From the NCBI RefSeq assembly GCF_018691265.1, contig NW_024881321.1, positions 23,348,198-23,412,197 on the forward strand: a stretch of DNA of 64,000 bases, given 5' to 3'. The notes under the pieces are model-generated. The model made no database searches. It saw only the letters and a program-made list of their open reading frames with translations, and was not told where the DNA came from. The DNA is from Tyto alba. Its lineage: Eukaryota > Chordata > Aves > Strigiformes > Tytonidae. The translations under genes were made by a program, and so were the position numbers. Positions 46,722 to 59,448 of this stretch are shown one piece after another (positions within the stretch are counted from its first letter, which is position 1; each line of letters opens with the position of its first letter).

Positions 46722-46725
46722 CAAC

Positions 46726-47261
46726 CACAAAATCAGAGAGACCAACTTCCTTATTCATTTTCTCTGTATTCAAAATCTTATGGATTTATGCTATAACTCA
46801 GCTTATGTAGCTCTTTTTCAAGTTGAGAATTATAGTTTAGTTTTAATAAGGAGTGGTTCTTACTCATTAATATGGAAACCAAGAGATAACAACTAAATTT
46901 AAAACTTTATTATAAGTTAGGGTTATATTTTTCACCATTCATTTTTGCTTATCAGCATTAAATTTCATTTTTCATTTTGTTACATGGGCGTTCAAATTAT
47001 TACATCCTTCTATAATTCATTGTTTTACTTTTGAATACCGTGAATAATCTTGTATCAACAGCAAAATTTGTCTTTTTTAAGTTTGAATACTCTAAATGGC
47101 ACAGAAATTTATGTATATCTGTAGGATTCTATGAATTTCTGTTTCCATTGAGAAACCTGAGCCTTTGTGTAATTTGTTTCCTAGAACCTTACCTATTCTT
47201 TTGTGAGAACTTGTTTGGAAACTTTGATATCATCCTCACTGAATCACCATGATTTGCATAG
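46726..47261. other. AT-rich spacer
   Basis: Nothing recognised. Confidence 0.5.
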
Positions 47262-47995
47262 TGTCCTGGTTTGAGCTCAGAAGGCAACTGATCACCACAC
47301 AGCTGCTCACTCCTCCCTTCCCTCCCAGCGATGAGAAGGGACAAATAAGCCAGGCTTAGGATTCGAGATAGGACTGGGAGGGGCAAATCACCCATTATGA
47401 TCACCAGCAAAAGGCAGACTTGTTAGGGTAAGAAAAAAAAATCATTGATTTATTACAGACACTAACAACAACACTTAACAGAGTAGGACAGTTAGAAGCA
47501 TTGCCACATCTTGAGAACACCTTCCCCTCACACCTCCCTTCTTCCCGGGCTCATCTCTGCTCCTGGTATCTCTACCTCTTCCTTGCAGCATCACAGGGGG
47601 CAGGGACTGTGGGGTGCAGTCAGTGCTGCTGCTTCTTCCATTTTTTTTGTGTGTGGAGCTTCTGGAACTTCTCCCCCTGCTCCATCATGGTCCTCCTCTC
47701 ACAGAAGACAGTCCTCCACAAACTTTCTCTGACACAAGTCCCTCTCATGGGCAGCAGTGTTCCCCACACTGCTCCTGCGTGGGACACCAACTTGCTCCAA
47801 CTGGAGTCTCTCACATGGGCTGCAGCCCTTCCCAAGCTGCTCCAGTGTGGGACACCCCCGCATGCTGCAATCCTCCCAGTGCTGAACTACAACAGCGGGC
47901 TCTACCTTTTCCCACAAGACCCTGGCCTTTTTCGGGCACAGTTACCTAGGTCGGCTATGAGAGGCCTCTCCCACACCATAAATCAGTGTCTTGTG
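47262..47995 (-). mobile_element. Truncated antisense LTR, long ERVL-like subfamily
   Basis: It starts TGTCCTGGTTTGAGCTCAG and follows the reverse of 40300-40983 closely up to CATAAATCAGTGTCT near 47995, then similarity stops. The U3 start is missing, so no duplication can be tested. A 182-codon plus-strand open frame (47501-48049) is read against the LTR and carries no known domain. Confidence 0.85.
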
Positions 47996-50900
47996 ATGAT
48001 TTTGACTGTTCTTTTCAACATGAACAAAAGCCTTGAGAAGTGGCATTAAAAAGGGATCTATCTTTACATAAATATGCATACTACTACTCCTCGTGCAGCC
48101 ATATTGAAAGCTCTTTCTGTTGAATGGGAAATTAAAGGAATGGAATATATAACTTTCAACACCAAAAAATGGAAGAAAAATCAAATGTGATGGAAGAAAT
48201 GATATACCTCCACTTACCAGGTTTTTGGGTTTGTTTTTTTTTTCCTTAACATGGTGGCATTTCAGAAATACGGGCATATGAAGTTAAACGTCTCTGAACT
48301 GAAGTGCTGTATAGAGGGAATAAAATTTCTTTGATGTGGAACAATTGTTACATTTCCTACTTTATTCACTACAGGAAACCAAATGCTTTACTCTTTCCAG
48401 TTTTTATTGCTGAAATCTGTTAAACTTATGATTCATGTGAAAGAAAAGTGGTTGTTTTGACAAGAATATCTTCAATGGAGTTAGCTATCCAGAATTCTTA
48501 CCCAAGAGAGTGAACAAAGCAATTAACTACTGTCACCCTCAACAGTTTCAAATTGCTTCTTTTTCTCTCTTTCTTGGGCTCAGAAAATATGTATATTAAT
48601 CATCCAAGCAGAGATTCTGAAGTCTTGTACCCTAAGAACCAGCAGCAACAGAAATTACTCTACTCAATAAAGAACCAAAATGGCTAAAATGATAAAATTA
48701 ATTGATTTACATTGTCAGTATTGATGCTTCAGATGAATGGATTCCTTTGTATATTGCAAGAAATTGATTTGCCTATGTAGAAGGTATTGGCTGAATCACT
48801 GTCCTCATAGAAGACTTTAAAAATATTTTTGTAGTATGCCTGATAAAATTAATCCTCTTGATGGAAGAAGTTGTAATATAAATAACTGGTCAATACACAT
48901 GGATTTCTGGAGATGACACAGGAGAAACAATGCAACCCAGAGAACTGTCATATCTGTAACTGTTTTCCTCCTTCATCCAGTAATTTCATTACTTCTTCCT
49001 TGTGAATTTTCTAGGCAAGCTTTAGAATTCACATAGCTTTTGTTCCCCCCTTTAAAGGGAAGTTGACCTGTTCTTAAATATAATTGCATAAATTTAGCCC
49101 AGAATGAGCAGAATGATTTGAGGATTCAGTTAGCAAGTACATCAAAAAAAAGGCACACTGATCTCCTGAGTTTCTCACATGCTACTCATCTTTAACAGTG
49201 TACATGTTTCATATGATAAGCTATTACAGAATGAGTCCAAAGTGCATGAACCTAGAATATTTTTATTATCTCTAGATAAAAGCATCAGGTTTCCCAAAGA
49301 TATTTACAATACCCTTCTTGTCACAGTTTTTCTACTCTCCAATTTATTTACCTTCTAGTGAAGATGAAAGGACCATTATACCTGGAAGTGGTTCAGAATT
49401 AAACCTTCTGACCAAAATCAAAGAAACATAGCAACAAAACCAGTTTTTGTGTCAAATCTTCCAACTTGTGGTGTTGGATGGTGACATAATTCCTGAGCTA
49501 CTTTTTTTTACAGTGTGTATATTAGTATTATAAAAAAATAAGTCACCAAGAAGTTTGGTTTAATTATCATTGTACCTGAAACAATACTTCTCTTTTCAAG
49601 GGTGTTAATAAAGTAAACCAGAAGACGTTAATGCTGAAATAACACCCTGTAAAATATGTGATCAGCAGACTTCAGAAGTATGCTGTGATATAATATCTCA
49701 CTCTATCACATTATTAACCTAACTCTGACTTTCAGAAGTGTTCGTTTGGACTAGGAAATTGCAAAATTCTATCTCTTCTTCAAATCCTGAATTTGATCTG
49801 ATTATAACTATCTTCCCATCTTGAATTTGACAGTGGTTTTAACAAATACATTTTCACGATACTTATATTTTTTGGAGGTATATGTGCTATCAGATAACAT
49901 GGTTGATGGAGCTCATTTAAAATGTATTAAAATTGGTTTTCACAAAGACATAAGCTTTAACTTTTACATGCCACAGAAAATTTGCTTTACATCTCCCTGA
50001 CTCATAGAATGGTTCATTTTGCAGAGGTGTTTATATATGCAAAGCTTACATTATTTTAAGTGATGGAAAAGATCCTGTGGATTGAAGAGTAAACATCAGA
50101 GCAGGAGGTGCACTCTCTAATCTTCTTATACAGGCAGACAGTACATCAGTCATGAATAATATACTTGAATGTTAGGCAGACTGTACAGCTCTGTTAACAG
50201 TCTATGATATTTTGTAACTGTGCTTGAACAAAACATCAGCCCAAATGGCTAAGGTCCTTGTCAGTCAAACATCTAACAGTATTTTTCCACTGATTAGAGT
50301 TATAAATACAGCTGCAAGAAGAGAGCTCTGAAAATTTTTGAGACAGAAAGTTCTGAACCAGAAGTCAAACAGGTCAAGAAGAAACTCATTTTTAGGAACT
50401 AGGAAGAAAGTAAAATGTATACCCTAACTTTTAATTCCCAATAAATTAAGAACTGGTGACACAGTGAAGACCACAAAATGGTAACTTTGGCAGCCTGCTT
50501 TCCTAGATCCATTTTTTTATTAACTCTTTTTTTCTGATAGAGCCCTGCTAAGCTCCATGGTCCCATAGGACCAAGGAATTTGCTTGGCCAAAAATGCTTT
50601 GGCTTGAAATACCCCACAGTACGGATGATTATCAGGCCTAATGCAGTTCTGATTTTCCACTTTCCCATTTCCATTTTCCAATGACTGGTTAATATAGTTT
50701 AAGATTTGACCAGAAATCAAACATTCGGGATTCTGGTTCCTCTCTCCACCTGAAAGTAACTCTGTCCTTGCCAAGACCTAATCACTAGACTTGGATTCTG
50801 GCTTGATGGGCAGACTTTTCTTTTTTTCATTTAGACTTTTCCTGTCCCTCCTTGCCAAAATTTGATAAGAGCTCATGTTCCTTAGTCGATGTTGTGAATG

Positions 50901-53320
50901 AAAAAAAGGAGAATACTAGAAGAAATTGAATCATTCTTTCAGGTTCACTGAACTTGATTAAGGCACGTGATCTAATTTTGTTTTCTTTTTGAATTTACTG
51001 TCAGAATATTAGCAGTATGAATCCTACCAGTATGTTCTGACTTAGCTCATTTTGACTAATCTTTGATAGTTGCAGTTCACCATTCACTGATCTTCACATG
51101 ACAAACAATGAAAGAGAGAGAGGGGGAGAGAGAAAGAGAGGGGTAGATAGATATGTTTCCAAATTCTTAACCAATTACAATTTAAGAAATTTAAGATAAA
51201 AATGTTTACATTTCAGTAATATGGATAAAAGGATTTAATAAATTACTTTTAAAATTTCCTTTTGATTTGTAAGCTTACTGAACAGAAAACTACCTCAAAA
51301 CTGGTCCCATTTTGTAGCATCAGAATTCTGAGAAAACATAAGTGACAATGACTTTCTTGTTAATCGTATTTTTTCAGCAGAAAGGACAGTTGTCTCATAT
51401 TGGTTTTCCAAATTTGATTAAAAATAAAGAATAAGGGAATTAATTTTTGTGAAATTCAAAATATATATCTAAACACTGTCATAGTTTTTATTTTAAGTCA
51501 TTATGCCAGTTACGATCCTGAAAAAAAACCCAAACAAACAAACAAAAAGAAAAACAACAAAAAACAAACCAAAAGAAAAACAAAACCAAAGAAATGTTAG
51601 AGAATCAAAATCAGCTAACAAAACAGATCATTGTATTTTTCCCGTATTTTTACAACTTGACAATTACTTTGATGTAAAAATTTAAGATAAAATAATGTAA
51701 TGTCATCTTATACAAAGAAAATTTTATAAAAAAAGTTTCTATTTAAAGGACAACTACAACTAAATATAAGGGAAAATTCCAAGACATATGTCTCAGCAGA
51801 ACATGCCAGCTAGCTACTTGTACCTTCAGGTATTACATTTGTTGTTTAAAGTCAAGCATAATCCCTACACAGTCTATAAACAAATAATACAGCCAAAAAA
51901 TAATCCTGTCTAGAACATTTTATTATAACAGATGTCTGAGTTATAAATATGGTGATCAAGCTGTTTCATTAGGGAGAAACAAAGAATTGTTGTGGTCCAT
52001 ATCTGCTTTTGATTTGTGTAACAGAGTGAAAAGTAAAGCACAGGAAAGACTTCTCTCTGTGGAAAGGTAGAATCCTAAAATCTCATTAGTTTGTTTTTTG
52101 TAACTTTTTGTATAAACATGACTTCTCAAAATTGCATTTTCAAAAGAGGGAAGGAAAGGGGAACTCTTTCTTTATGTTCAATAATTTAGCGGGTTTATAT
52201 TCTCACATCTGCAACATATGAAACAGAGTGGTACAAACTTGTTCAGCTGGATATTCAGCTGGGTACAGGTGGTTCACACAGGAGTGAGAGATGTTGCAAG
52301 TACAGTGGCCCAGCAGAGACCCAGAGACTCAATGCTAGCATAGAGATGTGATGGAGGTACAATGACATGCGCTTAGGACCCAGGGAGGACTGAATGGATT
52401 CTGTTGCAAACAAGGAGACAGTGAAAGATGATGGACTAAAATCAAATCTGTCTTTATGTACAGACTTCAGGAAAGGGGAAAATTTGTTTACAAATTATTT
52501 TTAAAAATATGTGTCATCTAGGTCATCTGGACTTATTCAGTATCAAAAGTTACTCTGTTCTAACTGAAACTCTGATAAAAGTCTGTATAAATTCAATGAC
52601 TTGATGTTACTGGAATACTCACTGTAAGGAAAAGGGGCAGATAAAACCACCTCAAATATTTTACTGGTCAAGGAACTGCCACTGTCTACAGAGATTTCCA
52701 TCCCTATGTAGATTGTTACTTAATTCCCGACTGAGCTCTAGGCAAACAGTTAGTGTAATGTAAAATGTTATTTTGTGAACATTTAACCGTTAACTAGTCC
52801 ATCTTAGTTTGTTTAGTGAAAGAGTGAAGGCATTCATGTAGGAAAGCTGGAGAAGGGAGTGAGAAGGAAGAATGTGATTTCTAGATGACGGTGCAGAGGA
52901 AACCACTAGTCATTGTGCCATTTATCTGTCTTTTCAAGTAAAAAGTTTAAAGGCCTACCAGCTGCAAATAGGGTAAATCAGCAGGTGAACTGCATGTATG
53001 TTCACCTTGAGGATTGTAGAAGATCTCCAAAATCCTGCTGGACTGATCTCTCAAGGAGATGGGTGGAAAAGTTCCTAACTTAGTAACTCTTTGAGTGTTT
53101 AGAAAGAAAGTAAATGCTGAACTATACAGATTGCCATTATTCAGCCAGTTCATATGTGGAAATAGATATATACTTGCCTGGAGGAGTCTGTTTCTGAAAA
53201 GTGACATATCTGTTAAGTACAGGTACCTAAATTTCACTTTGTATTCTTGAATACAACTTGACTCTATCACACTAATTCCTTTTTTTTTTTTTTTTTCCTA
53301 CAATAAATAAATACTTTTGA
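47996..53320. other. Long AT-rich non-coding stretch
   Basis: No gene or repeat family recognised. Purine-rich AGAG tract at 51110-51145, A-rich CAAA block at 51520-51595, and T16 at 53281-53296 just before the next LTR. Open frames are short and lack motifs. Confidence 0.5.
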
Positions 53321-53324
53321 AACC

Positions 53325-53744
53325 TGAGGCGTGGAATCACGGACCAGTAAGGTTGTAAAGTACAACCAGTAAGGTTGTAAAGTAGGTATGTTTATTCAGC
53401 ATTGGACGCACGGGGGAATCATCTCCTGCAAATGCACGGCACGCGCCTTGGAGCCAAAAGCGGCTCCTTTTTATTGCATAGAATGTTACATATGTATCAA
53501 AATTCCAGGAATATTAAAAATAGTTCTGAGAAATCCTTAACATAACCCCCCTTCCGGTGCTGACTCTCCCCTATCAACTCGCATGTTATCAGATAAATGG
53601 CAGGTCTTAACGAAACACAGGACATGTCCCAACAAACAAAAGGCATGTCCCAACAAGCAATCTTAACAGCAGCAAAGAGCATGTCTCAACCCCCAGGTGC
53701 AACATTTCCTGAGGGTGTGGGGGGCATCTGGTTTCCTTAGATCA
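53325..53744 (-). mobile_element. Antisense solo LTR of the gamma-like ERV family
   Basis: It starts TGAGGCGTGGAATCACG and ends GTTTCCTTAGATCA, 420 bp, with perfect 4-bp duplication AACC at 53321-53324 and 53745-53748. It contains a small local duplication (ACCAGTAAGGTTGTAAAGTA twice near 53343-53383). Exact p53-half-site-like words lie at 53620-53629, 53641-53650 and 53677-53686. Confidence 0.94.
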
Positions 53745-53748
53745 AACC

Positions 53749-54096
53749 CTGCTTTAGTGTGCTGAAAAATTGTTAGCTACTAGACAGTCTTCTTTTGCTG
53801 TTCCTCTTAGCAGTTGTTGACATTGACATTGTTCCCTTAGTTATATAATTAAAATAAAATTGTTTATTTTACCAGAAACAAAGACATAAAACAAGGTACA
53901 TGGTAGTTTCTAAACATACCTTTAAGCATTTTCAGTTCTTCAGTAGTTTGGAAATTCCAAAGCTTACATAGCTGTAACTGAACTAATAAAATCTCAGAAA
54001 CTGTCCATTTTAATTGGCCTTCAGCATTCTTAGATTAAAAGCAATTATGCAGAGCTATAGAACTGAAGTACAGTGTGAGCCTTGAATTATCTCTCT
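53749..54096. other. Spacer between two solo LTRs
   Basis: About 350 bp of AT-rich sequence without retroviral features. Confidence 0.6.
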
Positions 54097-54100
54097 GTAC

Positions 54101-54538
54101 TGAGGCGCTGAATCACGACTTTACAACCAGTAAGGTTATAAAGTAGGTATGTTTATTCAGCGCTGGGCGCATTGGAGAATCATTTCCTCCAAATGCACGG
54201 CACGTGCCTTGGAGCCAAAAGCGGCTCTTTTTTATTCCATAGAATGTTACATATGTATCACAATTCCGGGAATAGGGAGGGAATATTACAATTAGTTTCG
54301 AGAAATCCTTAAAATATCCCCCACCTCAAACCTCGCCCCCCCCCCCCCCCCGGTGCTGACCCTCCCCTAGCAACCCCCATGTTATCAGATAAAAGGCAGG
54401 TCTTAACGAAACACAAGGCATGTCCCAACAAGCAGAGGGCATGTCCCAACAAACAATCTTAACAGAGAAAGGGCATGTCTCAACCCCCAGGTGCAATGTT
54501 TCCTGAGGGTGGGGGGGCCACCTGGTTTCCTTAGATCA
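54101..54538 (-). mobile_element. Second antisense solo LTR of the gamma-like ERV family
   Basis: It starts TGAGGCGCTGAATCACG and ends GTTTCCTTAGATCA, 438 bp. Flanks GTAC (54097-54100) and GTAT (54539-54542) match at 3 of 4 bases. A C16 run lies at 54336-54351. Exact p53-half-site-like words lie at 54416-54425, 54437-54446 and 54471-54480. Separate flanking duplications indicate insertion independent of 53325-53744. Confidence 0.93.
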
Positions 54539-54542
54539 GTAT

Positions 54543-54870
54543 AAGTATACGCAGAAATTTGCTGAATATCCTTTCACTTGTAAATGAAGTGCTGAGGAAA
54601 AAGCTAATCAAAGGTACATATTATAAATTCATTAGTTTTACTTTAGCGAAAACCACACATTTAATATTAGGAGTTTAGGAGCAACTTGTGTAATTTTATG
54701 GTAACCAGATAATTAAAGACTAATGTATGACTAAGTAACTGAAACATAAAGTGACCACATTAGCGTATCAGACCACAAAATTCGAGACCATTCTTTAGGG
54801 GCAATGACATTTTAAAGTTTGTAATGTTTTCTTATAGCATATGAAAGTTGTCTAGAATGACAATGATGGA
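54543..54870. other. Short AT-rich spacer
   Basis: Nothing recognised. Confidence 0.5.
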
Positions 54871-54875
54871 ACGTG

Positions 54876-55483
54876 TGTCTTGGTTTGGGCTGAAATAGAG
54901 TTAATATTCCTTTTCAGGGACTAGATGAGTGCTGTGTTTTGGATTTAGTTTTGGGTTTAGTATGGGAAAAATGTTGATAGCACACTGATGTTTTCAGCTG
55001 CTACTGAGACTTCAAGGACTTTCCGACTCCCCATGTCCTGCCCGTGCGCAAGGGCTGAGGAAGCAGGGAGGGAGCACGGCCACAGCACCTGACCCTAATT
55101 GGCCAATGAAATATTCTATATCATGGAACATCATGCTCACTATATAAAGGAGGGGTGGTTGGGAAGGAGCTCTCTCTCACTTCAAGGATTACGATTGTGG
55201 GATCTTGGTATTTCGGGGTCGCTTGGTATCTCGGGAATGGGCTGGATATTGGTTAGCGGGTGGTGAGCAATTACGCTGTACATTGCCTGTTTATATATTT
55301 CTTTTTGTTTTCCCCCTATCATCGTTATTGTTCTCGTTTTATCGCCATTATTAAACTGTTCTTATCTCAGCCTGCGAGTCTCCCTACACCCCTCTAATCC
55401 CCTCCCCCATTCCCAGGTGGGGAGGGGGAAGGGAGAGTGACTAGCTGTGGTGGTTGGCTGCCGATCAGGCCCAAACCACAACA
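54876..55483 (+). mobile_element. Solo LTR, short ERVL-like subfamily
   Basis: It runs from TGTCTTGGTTTGGGC to GCCCAAACCACAACA, 608 bp, with terminal inverted repeats and a perfect 5-bp duplication ACGTG at 54871-54875 and 55484-55488. TATATAAAGG is at 55141 and ATTAAA at 55350-55355. It is related to 15553-16043. Confidence 0.95.
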
Positions 55484-55488
55484 ACGTG

Positions 55489-55905
55489 GTATGCTGCAAC
55501 ATTCAACAGATTTCTTATGCCATAAGAAATTAATTTGTGTGTGTATATAGATGTATATATAGAACAAATAACACCTCCCCTTAGAACCCCCAAAAGTAGT
55601 CTGTGTGGTTCAGTGAAATGTATCACTGCAGTTCCTGAAAGATTTGGATAGAAATAATTATGCCACTGAGTGACCTCAACAAACAGGCTTCTTTCTGCAA
55701 ATCTGTTCTGATTAGCTATTTCTATTCATTGCAAAGTCAGAGGTAGAAGTCCAGTGAAGTATAATCATTAGGGAATAGATTTTTAACAGATCTTAGGAGA
55801 AAAACATGAGGAATGAACACTCTTGATCAGTCCAGTATGGTCCAAGATTTCAGTTCATAAATTTTTCATTTGCATTGATTTCTTTAAATGGAAAACTCTT
55901 ACACA
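55489..55905. other. Non-coding spacer
   Basis: Nothing recognised beyond a short TGTATATA tract near 55540-55562. Confidence 0.5.
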
Positions 55906-55907
55906 AG

Positions 55908-56055
55908 TAAATATAGAATCACAGAATACTTGAGTGGGAAGAGAGCTCTCAGATATTTTTGTCCAACTTCAGGTCAGCTAGAGCAGGTTGCTCATGACTG
56001 TGTTTACTTGAGTGTTGAGTACCTCCCAGGATGGAGACTCCATAACCAGATAAAA
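55908..56055 (-). mobile_element. CR1 LINE 3' end, antisense
   Basis: AGAATCACAGAATACTTGAG, GTCCAACTTCAGGTCAGCTA, GAGCAGGTTGCTCA and CCCAGGATGGAGACTCCA are the reverse of standard CR1 3' sequence. Heavily diverged. Confidence 0.78.
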
Positions 56056-56253
56056 CAATATCTTTATTTAGTCATGTTTAGCATACTTAGAGGAACAACC
56101 AGGGGGAGTTCTAAGACACTCTATAGAAATTACCATCCTCATAGGCTTTCAACAGTTCCATTGAGTAGGCTCCTTGTAGACCCTTGTCTGTTCACCTACT
56201 AGATCCAACAAGTAAACCTTAATAAATATCTACTAAGTACTGGTGTTTGGGAC

Positions 56254-56994
56254 TGTCATGGTTTAGGCCCAAAGGGCAACTGAGCACCACACAGCCACTC
56301 ACTCCTTTCCCCATCAGAGATGGAGAGGAGAATATGATGATTTAAGGACAGCCAGGAGTAGCTCACGCATTATGGTCACAGGAAAAAGACAGAGTTGTTA
56401 GGAGAAGAAAAAGGTCACACCACTTTAATTCAAATGCTTACAAGACAACTCTTAACAGACAAGGTGGGGACAGTGAAAAGCACCACCATATCCAGAAGCA
56501 CTTCCCCCCCACCTCCCCTCTTCCCCAGCTCAGCTCTGTTCCTGATCTCTCTACCTCCTCCCTCAGCGGTGTAGGGGGGACGGGATGGGGATTACAGGCA
56601 GTCCTACTGCTCCTTCCTATTTGGGAGGTGGGGTGAATGCTTCACATTCTTTCCCTGCTCCACCTGGCTCCTCTCTCACTCCAGACAGTCCTCCATGATC
56701 CTTCTCTAGCATGAGTATTCCCCATGGGCCAAAGTCATGGCGCACCTCCCCACATCCTTCCCATTCCTTCTGCTGACTCCTGTGTTCATCCTTCTAGTTA
56801 CTCCTCCTCACAACTCCCCACTCCCTCTCAGGTTCCCCTTCATAAATAAGTTATCTCAGAGACACAGCTGATTGGCTCAGCCCTGGCCAGAGGTGGGTTT
56901 GATGTGGAGCCAGGGAAGCTTTCAAGAAGCTTCTCACTGGCGCCACCACTGTAGCCCCCTTTCCAAAAAAGCTATGCTACAGAAACCCAACATA
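56254..56994 (-). mobile_element. Antisense solo LTR, long ERVL-like subfamily
   Basis: It starts TGTCATGGTTTAGGCCC and ends GAAACCCAACATA, 741 bp, with perfect 5-bp duplication GGGAC at 56249-56253 and 56995-56999. The sense 5' terminus is TA instead of TG, apparently a point change. Shorter than full-length relatives, so internally deleted in the middle. Confidence 0.92.
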
Positions 56995-56999
56995 GGGAC

Positions 57000-58868
57000 A
57001 TTAAAGATAGAAAAGCACACTTTATGGGCTCTGTCAGGAAGTTAATTTGCTGAAATTTCAATTATTATTAAGAAAATACTCTAAAGAAAGTCTCCAAGAA
57101 TGCATATGTAGACAGGACTAAACTAGGATTATAGCTGTGACTACCATAACATTTATTCTTAATCATTTTGGTAATATATATGACATTATAAAACAGAGAA
57201 CAGGTTTTGTTTTGTTTTGTTTTGTTTTGTTTTGTTTTGTTTTGTTTTGTTTTGTTTTAATATATAATTATAAAAACCAAGAGAAATTGATAATGTGAGT
57301 GACAGAGTCCAATGTACCAGAATTTCCTTTAGTCACCTCTAAAATTTAAGACATTCACTTCTAAATCTTCTGTCCTTTATTCTGCTATTCTAGCATTTCA
57401 GTTAATTTTTTCCAGTTGTTCATATAAATTCAAAATTAACTCTGTAATGTCAGTAGGATACATTGATGCTTCCAGTAGTACTGAATTCTCATGAGAAAAT
57501 AAAAATTGCACCAGTTATTTTTCCTTTATTTGTAGCTTCTGAAATTTGGGATCAGAGTAAGCTTTATTTAGCCAGCATCTCCCTAATAAAGGAGTACAAG
57601 CAATTGCTGATGCTCCTATTTTGTCCTGTTCTTGTAAAACTACTATGAATTGTTAAACTGTTTCCCTGTGGGTTTTCTCTCTATGGTTAAAATACACACA
57701 AACCCACATGTGTGTGTGTATGTTTATATATATATATATGTTTATAAATTATGTTCTTTTAGAAGAACTTGTGTAGATATTAGGGAGAAAACCTGTTTGT
57801 TTGATTTCAGCAACTACACGTCAAGGGAAGAGGAGATCTCTGAAAGTAAGAAGGAAGACTGAACCTATAAGAGCACTGAAGAATGCACACAAGAAAAACT
57901 TTCCAGAAAGCAGGACGTCTTTGAAAGTCCCTTTAGTAGCTACTGGGTATTCACATTAGGCAAAAAAATGAGGCAATACACCTTCAAGTTCTGGAAAACT
58001 TTAAGTACTATAAGGCACATGATGAAGCTTTTAGTTTTTACAACATCTGTTTGTTATTGATGTGTTAAAATTGTCTTCCTACTTGTGATGGGGAACATAA
58101 AAAAAAAAAAAAATTTGTAAACAGATTTAAATTGCATGTTTAGAGGATGTTTTCTGCAACAGCAGAAGACTGAACTTAAAGCAATGATTCCTTTCAGCTC
58201 TATGTTCTTATTCAAAAAAACTCCTCGGAACAGTTTGGACATTAGTGGCAGTTAGTTCCCAGATGTTTTTACTAAGATTTAATTTTCCATATTTTCAAGC
58301 ATTTCTAACCATAGTTAAGTTTAGCTGTTGAACTGCTGCCCACCAAATTCAAAGAGATTATATGAATGTCCAATCTCAAGCTTCATGTATTCCTGAGACA
58401 ATAGAAACATTGTCTATTGCTGTGATACTTAGACACTTGGCCTTGTATGTTTTTGCTGCTTGAAACTAGTTCTCTAGTCTGAGTTTATCATACAGACTTT
58501 CTCTGTACTCAGTGGAGATACACAGGACATTCTGGAGATTGTTTCATCCCGTTCTGAAGTCAGTTTGAAAAATATGTGGGATAATTGTCTCTGGAGAAAT
58601 CCATTGCAAAGAATGTGCACATGTTCATATCAGAATAGGCAGCAAAATTTTAGATAGATAGAGAAATAAAATGGATCTCACATTTACTATTGAGTTATGC
58701 AGACTATGTCATAATAAACCTGTCTCTTCCAAGTACTTTTTATTAAACGTTAGCTGATATGTGGACAGATTTTTGGTTGTTTGGTTTTGACTAAGATCTC
58801 TGTATGAAAATTTGTAATGAAGAGGGAAGACATATGGAAAATTACAAATTGTCAGTAGCAGTAAGGTC
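57000..58868. other. AT-rich non-coding stretch
   Basis: Contains the TTTTG microsatellite (57204-57258), a TG/TA tract (57710-57740) and A13 at about 58101-58113. No gene recognised. Confidence 0.5.
57204..57258. repeat. TTTTG pentanucleotide microsatellite
   Basis: About 11 perfect tandem units. Confidence 0.95.
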
Positions 58869-59443
58869 TGTTCGGAGGACTGCTTAATGTAATAATATCT
58901 TGTTCATAGTTCTGCTTAGGAATATGCCTAACAAAAGAATAAGGTACACTTTATCTATGATTAATAGGCTTGAGACTTGAGCCTGTCTGCTTACATGATT
59001 TAGGTACACTCTTATCTGTGAAAAACAAGATAATGGAAGAAGGATGCTGAAGCTTGCAGAACTACCAGATACAACTAGTTTTGTGGTCTCAGCTGTAAGG
59101 GAGAGGGGAAGACAGAACCAAGTTCACAGAAAGGACACTGTGATGAAGATGAGAATGATGAAGTAAATGACAACCGGGGGTCCTAAAAGACCACTTAGCG
59201 ACTGTAGTGCGCATGCAGAAATAGACAGCAACCTATTATAATGATTTATTGGAAAAGTAATGAATAATGTAATTTGTTCTTGGAAATTACATGAATATGT
59301 AAGTGAATTGGGTATAAATATCACAAACTCCACTACGGTGGTACGCATATTAGGAAGAATGATCCCCTATGCGTCTGACACGTCGAATAAAGAATATCTG
59401 CTTAATAGCTATTATGGCTATTGAGACTGAATTCTCAGCTTCA
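58869..59443 (+). mobile_element. Probable solo LTR with TATA and poly(A) signals
   Basis: TATAAATA is at 59313-59320 and AATAAA at 59386-59391, with a TG start (TGTTCGGAGGAC) and an end at CTCAGCTTCA. GTAAG lies at 58861-58865 and 59444-59448, but the left copy sits three bases away from the TG, so the duplication and left boundary are unresolved. Length about 575 bp. Confidence 0.65.
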
Positions 59444-59448
59444 GTAAG

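Noticed and set aside
47501..48049. 182-codon plus-strand open frame
   Set aside because: It runs antisense through a truncated ERVL-like LTR; the same stop-free property appears opposite other copies (for example 40250-40738, 162 codons).
53325..54538. One antisense provirus with two LTRs and a 356-bp interior
   Set aside because: Each LTR has its own 4-bp flanking duplication and the spacer has no retroviral content.
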